DNA from: VXLM01 sp034421575
Lineage (GTDB): Bacteria; Chloroflexota; Dehalococcoidia; Lucifugimonadales; VXLM01
DNA length: 31,127 bases
Direction: 5' to 3'
Assembly: GCA_034421575.1 (NCBI GenBank)
Contig: DAOUKG010000031.1
Location: forward strand, 1 to 31,127
The position numbers and the translations under genes are program-made. A model generated the notes under the pieces. It ran no database searches. It saw only the letters and a program-made list of their open reading frames with translations, and was not told the origin of the DNA. Shown here piece after piece: positions 24,879 to 31,127 of the stretch (position 1 is its first letter; each line of letters opens with the position of its first letter).

Positions 24879-25263
24879 GTCCTGTGTTTTCCGTGGGTAC
24901 GCATTATCGGCTGCGGCGATGTTGGCGGGTGTAACCGTTCAGACTTCATGAGACCGCTCAACACACACAGCCACCGTCATACCCGCGAAAGAACGTCACC
25001 CCGTACCCCGATACGGGGCGGGTATCCACAGGGGTGGGGGTGTTCTGCCTCATCAACTCTGAACAATTACTAACGGGTCCACCGCTGGGCGGGACCTTTA
25101 CGGATTCCCTTCGCTGTCACATTCAACTCAACTTCGCACTCTCGGTGCTGTGGGGAGACCCCGCTTGCGATGCGTCACTCACAAGACTATAGTTAGGCGC
25201 GTTCCGGCACCTTGAGTCAAATACGACCGGACACCCTATACCCAGGCAAAGGAGCGCGGCATC
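24879..25263. other. Intergenic repeats, hairpin and glnT leader
   Basis: No gene. At about 24935-25030 is the first of three copies of a module containing GTTCAGACTTCATGAGACCG followed by a GTCAT-CCCGCG hairpin. The dyad GGTC-CA-CCGC-TGG-GCGG-GACC at 25076-25096 forms a strong hairpin, possibly ending upstream transcription. The glnT promoter follows. Confidence 0.6.
25165..25193 (+). promoter_or_regulatory. Sigma-70-like promoter of glnT
   Basis: TTGCGA (25165-25170) and TATAGT (25188-25193) are 17 bp apart. Predicted leader is about 64 nt, with AAAGGAG at 25249 before the ATG at 25264. Confidence 0.6.
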
Positions 25264-26625
25264 ATGGCCGACAGAGAGCAGGTCCGACAACAGATGAGCG
25301 ATGACGGCGTGGAGTACATCCTCGCGCAGTTCGTGGATATCAACGGGTCGCCGAAGGTGAAGATGGTGCCCGTCGCGCACTTCGACGACATCATCGACGA
25401 GGGCGCAGGCTTCGCCGGGGCGGCGGTATGGGGGATGGGCCAAGGCCCCCACTCCCACGACATGCTCGGACGCATCGACCTCGATTCGTACAGCCTCTGT
25501 CCCTGGACCGAAGGCGTCGCCAGGTTCGCCTCCGACCTCTACGTCGACGACGAGCCGCACCCCTTCGACCCGCGTGTGAACCTCAAGCGCGTCCTCGACG
25601 ACGCCCGTGAGCAGGGCTACGTCTTCAACACCGGCATCGAGCCGGAGCACTTCCTCGTGACCCGGAACGCGGACGGAAAGATCGAGATCTTTGACCCGGA
25701 CAACATCGACACGCTCGACAAGCCCTGCTACGACTTCAAGGGCATCGCCAACGTGCAGGGCTACCTACGCGATCTCATGGACGGCATGGCGGCTCTCGGC
25801 TGGGACCCCTACCAGTCCGACCACGAGGACGCGAACGGTCAGTACGAGCTCAACTTCGTCTACAGCGACGCGCTGACGACCGCAGACCGCTACACCTTCT
25901 TCAAGATGATGACCAGCCAGTTCGCCAAGAAGTACGGGGCCATCGCAACGCACATGGCGAAGCCGTTCTCCGACCGCACGGGCAGCGGCGGCCACGTCCA
26001 CTACCACGTGGCGTCCGCCACGACCGGTGAGGACCTCTTCCTCGACGAGGGCGACGACCAGGGCTTGGGACTCTCCGAGTTCGCCTACCACTTCATCGGG
26101 GGCATCCTCGCTCACGCCCCGGCTCTCTGCGCGGTGACCTCGCCAACGGTGAACTGCTACAAGCGGCTACAGGTCGGGGCGGGCCTCTACAGCGCGCGTT
26201 CGGGCTTCACGTGGACTCCGGCGTTCGTCACCTACGGCGACAACAACCGCACGCAGATGATCCGCACGGCGGGGCCGGGCCACCTCGAAGACCGGACCGT
26301 CTCCGCGGCGAACAACCCGTATCTCGCCTTTGCCGCCTACCTGACCGCCGGCCTCGACGGAGTCCGAAACCGTCTCGACCCCGGCAAGGCCAACCTCGGC
26401 AACAACATGTATGAGTTGGGCCTCGAGGAGATCCAAAGGCGCGGCATCAGGCTCCTCCCGCAGTCCCTATCCGAGGCCCTCGAAGAGCTAAAGAAGGACC
26501 CTGTCATCAAAGGCGCCCTCGGCGTCATCGCCGACGAGTTCATCAAGCTCAAAGAGGCCGAATACAGCGAGTACCACAAGCAGGTCACCGAGTGGGAAGT
26601 CGACCGCTACCTGACGATGTTCTAG
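25264..26625 (+). CDS. glnT: Type III (GlnT-like) glutamine synthetase family enzyme
   Basis: 453 residues, ATP-dependent ligation of ammonia or an amine to the gamma-carboxyl of glutamate. The N-terminal beta-grasp has LAQFVDINGSPKVKMVPV. Catalytic and metal/ATP signatures are seen in GIEPEHFLV, NGQYELNFVYSDA, GSGGHVHYHV and NNRTQMIRTAGPGHLEDR, and NPYLAFAAYLTAGLDG. The pattern fits the GlnT group, some of which make gamma-glutamylmethylamide. The tyrosine used for adenylylation in classic GlnA is not evident (C-terminal region reads NLGNNMYEL). It stands alone behind its own promoter, not near PII or other nitrogen genes. Confidence 0.9.
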   Translation: MADREQVRQQMSDDGVEYILAQFVDINGSPKVKMVPVAHFDDIIDEGAGFAGAAVWGMGQGPHSHDMLGRIDLDSYSLCPWTEGVARFASDLYVDDEPHPFDPRVNLKRVLDDAREQGYVFNTGIEPEHFLVTRNADGKIEIFDPDNIDTLDKPCYDFKGIANVQGYLRDLMDGMAALGWDPYQSDHEDANGQYELNFVYSDALTTADRYTFFKMMTSQFAKKYGAIATHMAKPFSDRTGSGGHVHYHVASATTGEDLFLDEGDDQGLGLSEFAYHFIGGILAHAPALCAVTSPTVNCYKRLQVGAGLYSARSGFTWTPAFVTYGDNNRTQMIRTAGPGHLEDRTVSAANNPYLAFAAYLTAGLDGVRNRLDPGKANLGNNMYELGLEEIQRRGIRLLPQSLSEALEELKKDPVIKGALGVIADEFIKLKEAEYSEYHKQVTEWEVDRYLTMF

Positions 26626-27017
26626 CGGGCGGCGCGGCGCTCATCTGTCATTAGAAGTTCACCCTCACCCCCCTGCCTACGCAGGGGCAGGCTCTAGCCC
26701 TCTCCCGTTCGTGGGAGAGACATTCCCTATTCCAATCTCTCCCCCGCCGGGGGAGAGATACAGAGAGGGGGTCTTCGGTACCCAACTCACGGAGATTGAA
26801 CACTCACGCGCACAAGTAACTGTTCAGACTTCATGAGACCGCTCAACACACACAGCCCACCCGTCATTCCCGCGAAAGCGGGATTCTAATCCCCTCTCCC
26901 GTTCGCGGGAGAGACATTCCCTATTCCAATCTCTCCCCCGCCGGGGGAGAGATACAGAGAGGGGGTCTTCGGCATTCCCCTCACCAACTCTGAACGCTCA
27001 CGCGCACAGGGTTTTGA
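26626..27017. repeat. Duplicated palindromic intergenic repeats
   Basis: No gene. A 79-bp unit at 26700-26778 recurs at 26894-26972 with a single difference; each holds two palindromes, CTCTCCCG...CGGGAGAG-like and CTCTCCCCCGCCGGGGGAGAG-like. Between them (about 26815-26886) is the second copy of the GTTCAGACTTCATGAGACCG module with a perfect CCCGCG-AAA-GCGGG hairpin. Confidence 0.8.
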
Positions 27018-27046
27018 TTGACCTTCGCACGCGCTGCGTATACTAT
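27018..27046 (+). promoter_or_regulatory. Promoter of tatA
   Basis: TTGACC (27018-27023) with TACTAT (27041-27046) at 17-bp spacing; the overlapping TATACT (27039-27044) is also a good -10. Start codon is 35 nt downstream. Confidence 0.5.
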
Positions 27047-27080
27047 GGTGCCCACAGGCCGCGCACTTGGAGGTGGCAAT

Positions 27081-27272
27081 ATGCCGTTCTCGGTTGGGCC
27101 GACCGAGCTCATCATCGTACTGGTCATCGTGCTGATAATCTTCGGCGTCGGAAAGCTGCCGGAGATCGGCGGGGCCATGGGCAAGGCCATTCGCGAGTTC
27201 CGGTCTTCCCAGAGCGGCCAGGACGAGGCCGCCGCCAAGACCGACGCGGAGTCCGAGGCGAAGAAGGGGTAG
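27081..27272 (+). CDS. tatA: Sec-independent translocase TatA
   Basis: 63 residues from ATG 27081, with GGAGGTGG upstream. It has the TatA pattern: short N-terminus, one membrane helix (TELIIVLVIVLIIFGVGKLP), the FGVGKLPEIG hinge, an amphipathic helix (MGKAIREFRSS) and a charged tail rich in Glu, Lys and Ala. TatA forms the pore for folded-protein export with TatC, which is not in the window. A longer ORF starting upstream is not needed. Confidence 0.93.
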   Translation: MPFSVGPTELIIVLVIVLIIFGVGKLPEIGGAMGKAIREFRSSQSGQDEAAAKTDAESEAKKG

Positions 27273-27634
27273 GTCCCAGCATCCCCGACGTGGTCTGACC
27301 GGCTCGTCGCAGCGTCCGCGCGACGCGACCATGCTCCGCTTGTACCGTAACGACGCTTCCCGCGACCCTCTTTCACGTTGAAGTTGTCGCGAGTAACTGT
27401 TCAGACTTCGTGAGAGTGCACAACGCACACAGCCACCGTCATTCCCGCGTAGGCGGGAATCCAGAGACGTCTCCGAAGCTGGATGATGCCCTTTCAATGA
27501 CACCCTCTCAGCGGGAGAAAGGTTACGCAAAGACCTCCGTAGGCGGGAATCCAATCCCCTCTCCCGTCGTGGGAGAGGGCTAGGGTGAGGGTTGTTCCCC
27601 TCACCTACTCTGCACAACTACTGTCGCGATTTAA
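27273..27634. repeat. Intergenic repeats after tatA
   Basis: No gene seen. Third copy of the GTTCAGACTTC module with a CCCGCG-TAG-GCGGG hairpin at 27394-27463, then a CCCTCTCCCG-TCGT-GGGAGAGGG palindrome near 27555-27580 of the same kind as at 26700. Confidence 0.75.
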
Positions 27635-27671
27635 CCTTGCAATTCTGGCACGATAGTCCATAATTGCAAGG
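27635..27671 (+). promoter_or_regulatory. Perfect 10-bp dyad and promoter at the ATPase start
   Basis: CCTTGCAATT (27635-27644) and AATTGCAAGG (27662-27671) form a perfect inverted repeat with a 17-nt centre, directly against the ATG at 27672. A promoter lies inside it: TTGCAA (27637-27642), 16 bp, CATAAT (27659-27664). Transcription would start at about the ATG, giving a leaderless mRNA, and a protein bound to the dyad would block it. If transcribed from further upstream, the hairpin would cover the start instead. Confidence 0.5.
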
Positions 27672-28841
27672 ATGATAGCCCGTCGTTCACTGACACATCT
27701 CCACAAATTGCTCGCGGAGTATCCGGCGGTCGCGCTGCTCGGGCCGCGCCAGGTCGGCAAGACGACCCTTGCCCTTGAAATCGCCGATGCGGAGGATGCG
27801 GTATACCTCGATCTCGAATCTCCCGCCGACCGGGCGAGGGTCTCCAACCCCGAACTCTACCTGGCCGACCACGAGGACCGGCTGGTCATCCTCGATGAAG
27901 TCCACCGTCTGCCCGGTCTGTTTCAGAGCCTGCGCGGCCTGATCGACCGGGGGAGACGCAGGGGGAAGCGAGCAAGGCGATTTCTTCTCCTCGGATCGGC
28001 CTCGATGGACCTGCTGCGACAGTCGGGCGAGACCCTGGCCGGGCGCATCGCCTACCTTGATCTCGGCCCCTTCGACGCGCTGGAGGTGGGCGAGTCCCAC
28101 CTGGATGCGCTTTGGGTGCGAGGCGGTTTCCCCGACAGCTTCCTGGCCGGTGACGACGACGGAAGTCTCACTTGGCGGGAGAACTTCATCCGCACCTACC
28201 TTGAGCGAGACGTTCCCCAGTTCGGTCCGCGTATTCCCGCAGAGACCCTCAGGCGCTTCTGGGTGATGCTGGCCCACACCCAGGGAGGAATACTCAACGC
28301 CGCCGCTCTGGCGCGTGGCCTCGGCGTGGACAACAAGACCGTCTCCAGATACCTCGACCTCATGGTCGACCTCTTGCTGGTGCGCCGCCTCACGCCGTGG
28401 CGCAGAAACGTGGGTAAGCGCCTCGTCAAGTCGCCAAAGGTCTACGTGCGTGACAGCGGCATCGTTCATGCCCTGCTCGGTCTCGGCTCCAAGGAAGACG
28501 TCACCGGCCATCCGGTCGTCGGCATGAGCTGGGAAGGGTTTGTCATCGAGACCCTGCTGTCCATTGCTCCGGACCGTACCGACGCGAGCTACTACCGTGC
28601 GTCGGGCGGGGCCGAGATCGACCTTATCCTCACTCTTCCGGGCCGTGAGCCGTGGGCAATCGAGATCAAGCGCAGCCTCGACCCGCGACCGCGAAGGGGC
28701 TTTCACAGCGCCTGCGAAGACGTGCGCCCTGAAGCCAAGTTCGTCGTCTATCCCGGGAACGAGCGGTTCAGAATCGCGGAGGACATCGAAGCGGTCACGG
28801 TCGTCGATCTGGCGAACGAGGTGGCGTCTCACACCGCTTGA
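27672..28841 (+). CDS. AAA ATPase with DUF4143 domain
   Basis: 389 residues. An N-terminal P-loop ATPase has Walker A GPRQVGKTT, Walker B RLVILDEVHRLP and sensor LLLGSAS; the DUF4143 part (about 170-350) includes a winged-helix-like piece (ARGLGVDNKTVSRYLDLM). Near the end GGAEIDLIL and AIEIKRS give the D...E-x-K pattern seen in PD-(D/E)xK nuclease folds. The family is widespread, its role unsettled; it often sits in mobile or defence-rich regions, as here beside BrnTA. A fragment of a second copy's 3' end lies at 29450. Confidence 0.88.
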   Translation: MIARRSLTHLHKLLAEYPAVALLGPRQVGKTTLALEIADAEDAVYLDLESPADRARVSNPELYLADHEDRLVILDEVHRLPGLFQSLRGLIDRGRRRGKRARRFLLLGSASMDLLRQSGETLAGRIAYLDLGPFDALEVGESHLDALWVRGGFPDSFLAGDDDGSLTWRENFIRTYLERDVPQFGPRIPAETLRRFWVMLAHTQGGILNAAALARGLGVDNKTVSRYLDLMVDLLLVRRLTPWRRNVGKRLVKSPKVYVRDSGIVHALLGLGSKEDVTGHPVVGMSWEGFVIETLLSIAPDRTDASYYRASGGAEIDLILTLPGREPWAIEIKRSLDPRPRRGFHSACEDVRPEAKFVVYPGNERFRIAEDIEAVTVVDLANEVASHTA

Positions 28842-28866
28842 TAATTCGATTTATTGTTACTACAAT
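28838..28866 (+). promoter_or_regulatory. Promoter of brnTA, leaderless layout
   Basis: TTGATA (28838-28843) and TACAAT (28861-28866) at the optimal 17 bp. Six bases follow before the ATG at 28873, so transcription should start at or next to the A of the start codon; brnT is therefore likely translated without a leader. The -35 overlaps the stop codon of the ATPase gene. Confidence 0.6.
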
Positions 28867-28872
28867 TAAGTC

Positions 28873-29136
28873 ATGCAATATGAATGGGACGAGGCCAAGC
28901 GCGCGACCAACTTGGAAAAGCACGGCGTGGACTTTGAGGTCATCGACGCCTTTGATTGGGAAACTGCCATAAGCAAGCCATCCCCACGCGGAGGCGAGTT
29001 GCGGCATGTCGCCACCGGGTATATCACCAACGACTTGTATCGAGTCATATTCACTTGGCGAGCAGAACGGGTACGCGTCATCAGTCTACGTCGTGCCAAT
29101 AGAAGGGAGAGGAGAGACTATGAGCAAATCCACTGA
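28873..29136 (+). CDS. brnT: BrnT-family toxin
   Basis: 87 residues. Opening YEWDEAKRATNLEKHGVDF is the standard BrnT start; YRVIFTWRAERVRVISLRRA and NRRERRDYE are the conserved end of this RelE-like ribonuclease toxin, which blocks translation. It overlaps brnA by 17 nt. No ribosome site precedes its ATG, matching the leaderless promoter. BrnT families normally rely on BrnA for neutralisation and repression. Confidence 0.92.
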   Translation: MQYEWDEAKRATNLEKHGVDFEVIDAFDWETAISKPSPRGGELRHVATGYITNDLYRVIFTWRAERVRVISLRRANRRERRDYEQIH

Positions 29137-29446
29137 ACTCAAAGGGATGACTTTCGATGAGATTGCCGCCCGGTACGGCACGGAGGCGGCTATAAACGCC
29201 GGAATCGCAGAAGATACCGAATGGGGGCAGGACGAGTTGGACATGTCGGACGCCAGGCCTGTGACCGAGACCCTCCCCGGTCTGGTCCAGAGCTATCGCC
29301 GCGCGCGCGGCAAGCAGAAGACCCCAACCAAGACCCAAACGACAATTCGACTCGACACCGACTTGGTAGACCACTTCCGCGCGGACGGCAAAGGCTGGCA
29401 GACAAGGCTCAACGACACACTGCGCCAAGCCGTCTTCGGAGAGTGA
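29120..29446 (+). CDS. brnA: BrnA-family antitoxin
   Basis: 108 residues from ATG 29120 with GAGAGGAGAG upstream; the in-frame extension to 29006 lies inside brnT and is a shadow. The C-terminal ribbon-helix-helix (QTTIRLDTDLVDHFRADG, then GWQTRLNDTLRQAV) is the BrnA DNA-binding and dimer motif; the N-terminal half would wrap BrnT. Toxin-first order is typical of brnTA. Confidence 0.92.
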   Translation: MSKSTELKGMTFDEIAARYGTEAAINAGIAEDTEWGQDELDMSDARPVTETLPGLVQSYRRARGKQKTPTKTQTTIRLDTDLVDHFRADGKGWQTRLNDTLRQAVFGE

Positions 29447-29449
29447 CTC

Positions 29450-29533
29450 GGCAAGGAGCGCTACGGAGTCGCCAGGGACATCGAAGCGGTTACAGTCGTC
29501 GATCTGGCGAACGACGTGGCGGGCGCGGGGTGA
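29450..29533 (+). pseudogene. Relic of a DUF4143 ATPase 3' end
   Basis: Just after brnA the sequence reads GKERYGVARDIEAV... to a stop at 29531-29533. It matches the last 27 or so residues of the ATPase at 27672-28841 (DIEAVTVVDLAN shared exactly, then DV versus EV). Nucleotide identity is highest from GACATCGAAGCGGT on. So the toxin-antitoxin pair lies between two copies of this end. Confidence 0.75.
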
Positions 29534-29552
29534 CGGCAACTGACGGCTTTCG

Positions 29553-29629
29553 TGGAGCGGGAGACGGGACTCGAACCCGCGACAGCCTGCTTGGAAGGCA
29601 GGAACTCTACCAGACTGAGTTACTCCCGC
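29553..29629 (-). tRNA. tRNA-Gly (anticodon TCC)
   Basis: On the minus strand the acceptor GCGGGAG pairs fully with CTCCCGC, followed by T and an encoded CCA. The anticodon arm is CCTGC-CTTCCAA-GCAGG, giving anticodon TCC (glycine). The T arm GCGGG-TTCGAGT-CCCGT and D arm with GGTAG are normal. tRNA genes are common integration targets; here repeats and an IS lie on its 5' side. Confidence 0.95.
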
Positions 29630-29688
29630 TTGCCTTTCAAGTCTACCAATACATGCGGTTTGAGTCTATGGTTGCGCGGAAGGCTCAC

Positions 29689-29733
29689 CACAGAGGTCAC
29701 AGAGGTCACAGAGGTCACAGAGGTCACAGAGGT
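29689..29733. repeat. Five tandem CACAGAGGT units
   Basis: Exact 9-bp units starting at 29689, 29698, 29707, 29716 and 29725, then a partial unit. It grew out of the CAC(C)(A/G)CAGAGG motif found in other intergenic repeats here (for example 5279). Copy number is likely to vary between strains. Confidence 0.9.
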
Positions 29734-29787
29734 CACAGAGAGAGGAGAAGGGGTTGGCTTACCCTCACCCCAACCCTCTCCCGCGAA

Positions 29788-31127
29788 CGGGCTGACAGGG
29801 GTATGTAAAATATAAAATAAGTATAAGAACTTGGAAAGCGCATGGGTTTCTGGCATCTTTTTGGTATCAGACAGAAAGGTTGTCAGAGATTTACCATGCG
29901 CCTCCCATCTGAATGCTACCAGATGCAACAAACCGTGGAACATTACCTGCCGCACCTGCGACGGTCTCAGGCCATCGGCCTAGTGCTGTGGGTGTATGGG
30001 ACCATACTCGCCAGGAGTGGTTGCCAAAACGCCGTCATCACGGTCTTTTTGACTATGGGCAGTTGGAATAACCTGCGCCAGTACCTCAGGGAATGGCTGT
30101 ACGATGGCCACGACCGTGCCAGACCTTGCCGGGTGAAGCTCGATGTGAGGCTGTGTTTTGTTCCGCTGATGAGGTGGCTGCTTTCCTGGTGGCAGTCGGA
30201 CAAGCTGGTGTTGGCCATAGACCCGACAATGAAGGGCGATCAGATAACCTCCATCGTCATAAGTGTTGCCTATCGCAGTTGCGCTATTCCCATTGCTTGG
30301 CACATTCTCCCCGCCAATAGACCCGGTGAATGGATAGCCCCGACGGTGAGCCTGCTGGCATTGCTGTCCGAAGCCGTCCCGCCGGACATGACCGTGTTGG
30401 TGATGTATGACCGTGGTCTGAGGAGTCCGAGGCTGTGGGAGCAGATATGCTCTGTGGGATGGCATCCCTACGCGCGACAGTCGATCAACACCGTGTTCTG
30501 CCCCGACGGAGGAACACGCCTGCAAGCGCGATATCTCATACCGGGGCCGGGTTACGCATATGTTGGGGCGGGGACAGCATTCAGAGCCACGAACAAACGG
30601 CGTCGTGGGACAATGATCGTAATCTGGGACAAAGACCAGAGTGAGCCATGGGTGGTGATGACCGACCTGCCGCCTGCTGAAGCGGGAGTGTGTTGGTATG
30701 GACTTCGCTTCTGGATAGAACTGGGCTTCAGGGCACTGAAGGGTGTTGGATGGCAATGGGAGAAGACTCGAAGGACCGACCCCGCACGGGTCTCGCGGCA
30801 TTGGTTAGTGTTATCTGTGGCAACGCTGTGGGTGTTGGCATATGGGACCAGAGTTGAAGACGCCAACGATCTGGGTATACCTCCTGGTCGCCTCAGATCA
30901 CCGCCAAAGTTTTTGACGCCAACTCATCGCAGTGCCGCGAGCGTACCGAGGCGAATCGTCAGCGTGCTGCGGTTGGGCATAAGCTGCCTGAGTCGGCTAC
31001 TGCACAGGGGTAGACTATGGCGGAGGGTCTGGTTGCTTCCCGAACCGTGGCCTAAGTCATCGCCTGACTTGAAGATCATCTACCATACCGATACTTGAAA
31101 CACGAAATACATACCCCTGTCAGCCCG
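29788..31127 (+). mobile_element. IS4-type insertion sequence
   Basis: Inverted ends: CGGGCTGACAGGGGTATGTA at 29788 and its exact complement at 31108-31127, the last bases of the window. About 1.34 kb with one transposase gene. The left flank (CCCTCTCCCGCGAA) is half of a palindromic intergenic repeat found intact at 27555-27580, so the IS inserted into that hairpin. The CGGG/CCCG at the ends may belong to the target palindrome and not to the IS; the target duplication cannot be read because the window ends here. Confidence 0.85.
29842..31098 (+). CDS. IS4-family transposase
   Basis: 418 residues from ATG 29842; ATG 29896 may be the true start. A DDE-type cut-and-paste enzyme: first Asp in LAIDPTMKGD, second in VMYDRGL, Glu in FWIELGFRALK. 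The segment YGLRFWIELGFRALK gives Y-x2-R-x3-E-x6-K, the IS4 signature. The frame is intact, so the element could be active. Arg-rich C-terminus. Confidence 0.88.
   Translation: MGFWHLFGIRQKGCQRFTMRLPSECYQMQQTVEHYLPHLRRSQAIGLVLWVYGTILARSGCQNAVITVFLTMGSWNNLRQYLREWLYDGHDRARPCRVKLDVRLCFVPLMRWLLSWWQSDKLVLAIDPTMKGDQITSIVISVAYRSCAIPIAWHILPANRPGEWIAPTVSLLALLSEAVPPDMTVLVMYDRGLRSPRLWEQICSVGWHPYARQSINTVFCPDGGTRLQARYLIPGPGYAYVGAGTAFRATNKRRRGTMIVIWDKDQSEPWVVMTDLPPAEAGVCWYGLRFWIELGFRALKGVGWQWEKTRRTDPARVSRHWLVLSVATLWVLAYGTRVEDANDLGIPPGRLRSPPKFLTPTHRSAASVPRRIVSVLRLGISCLSRLLHRGRLWRRVWLLPEPWPKSSPDLKIIYHTDT

Noticed and set aside
25076..25096. T-box or riboswitch upstream of glnT
   Set aside because: The GGTCC...GGGACC hairpin lacks T-box sequence features, and the predicted glnT promoter lies downstream of it.
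27687..28832. 381-codon ORF on the minus strand
   Set aside because: Antisense shadow of the DUF4143 ATPase, which has clear Walker motifs on the plus strand.
29689..29738. CRISPR-like repeats
   Set aside because: The units are 9 bp and contiguous without spacers, so this is a simple tandem repeat.
29552..29815. ORF with a start like METGLEPATACLEGRNSTRL
   Set aside because: It is the translation of the opposite strand of the tRNA-Gly gene followed by the 9-bp tandem repeat (TEV units); a known annotation artefact.

Overview
This window is GC-rich bacterial chromosome with dense, mostly single-copy housekeeping genes separated by intergenic stretches packed with short palindromic repeats. 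Several features together suggest Chloroflexota, perhaps a Dehalococcoidia/SAR202-like lineage: large secreted proteins mixing cadherin-like, Ig-like, proline/threonine-linker and plant-type leucine-rich repeats, a C-terminal EF-hand/dockerin-like tail, a type III (GlnT) glutamine synthetase, and intergenic hairpin repeats. The lineage is inferred from overall character; no rRNA is present to confirm it. The only RNA gene found is a tRNA-Gly(TCC).

Layout. 1-538: non-coding, with two sets of 10-bp iterated repeats. 539-5274: endonuclease III (minus), a HEAT-repeat protein, then an overlapping three-gene operon (PLP-dependent dehydratase-like enzyme, 3-hydroxyacyl-CoA dehydrogenase-like enzyme, AcoX/NAD-kinase-like protein). 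5756-11363 (minus): the phosphate operon pstSCAB-phoU, which runs on into an aquaporin and an arsenate reductase. It is preceded by a four-copy TTAA array that looks like a Pho box, and the whole block lies between inverted copies of intergenic repeats. 12323-14186: SDR reductase, QueD/PTPS and FolE, a compact pterin operon. 14386-16324 (minus): a LuxR/NarL-type response regulator and its sensor kinase, divergent from 16446-20993, which holds a tiny leader ORF and two large secreted proteins, the second apparently frameshifted before its last domain. 21324-23672 (minus): sensor kinase and OmpR-type regulator fused in one chain, facing a region with four TTTCATGG repeats, a nested hairpin and a very small membrane protein. 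24570-27272: a hypothetical ORF, GlnT and TatA, set among duplicated repeats. 27672-29533: a DUF4143-type ATPase and a BrnT/BrnA toxin-antitoxin pair followed by a relic of the ATPase 3' end. 29553-31127: tRNA-Gly and an IS4-type insertion sequence whose right inverted repeat ends exactly at the window edge.

How the genes work together. The most coherent system is the phosphate/arsenic block: Pst imports phosphate and inevitably some arsenate, ArsC reduces arsenate to arsenite, and an aquaporin with a wide, NIP-like predicted selectivity filter could let arsenite out. No ArsR or ArsB is present here, so detoxification may be tied to phosphate starvation. The pterin trio could make a reduced pterin (tetrahydrobiopterin-like) or feed queuosine synthesis. 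The two-component genes next to the secreted proteins suggest regulated surface structures.
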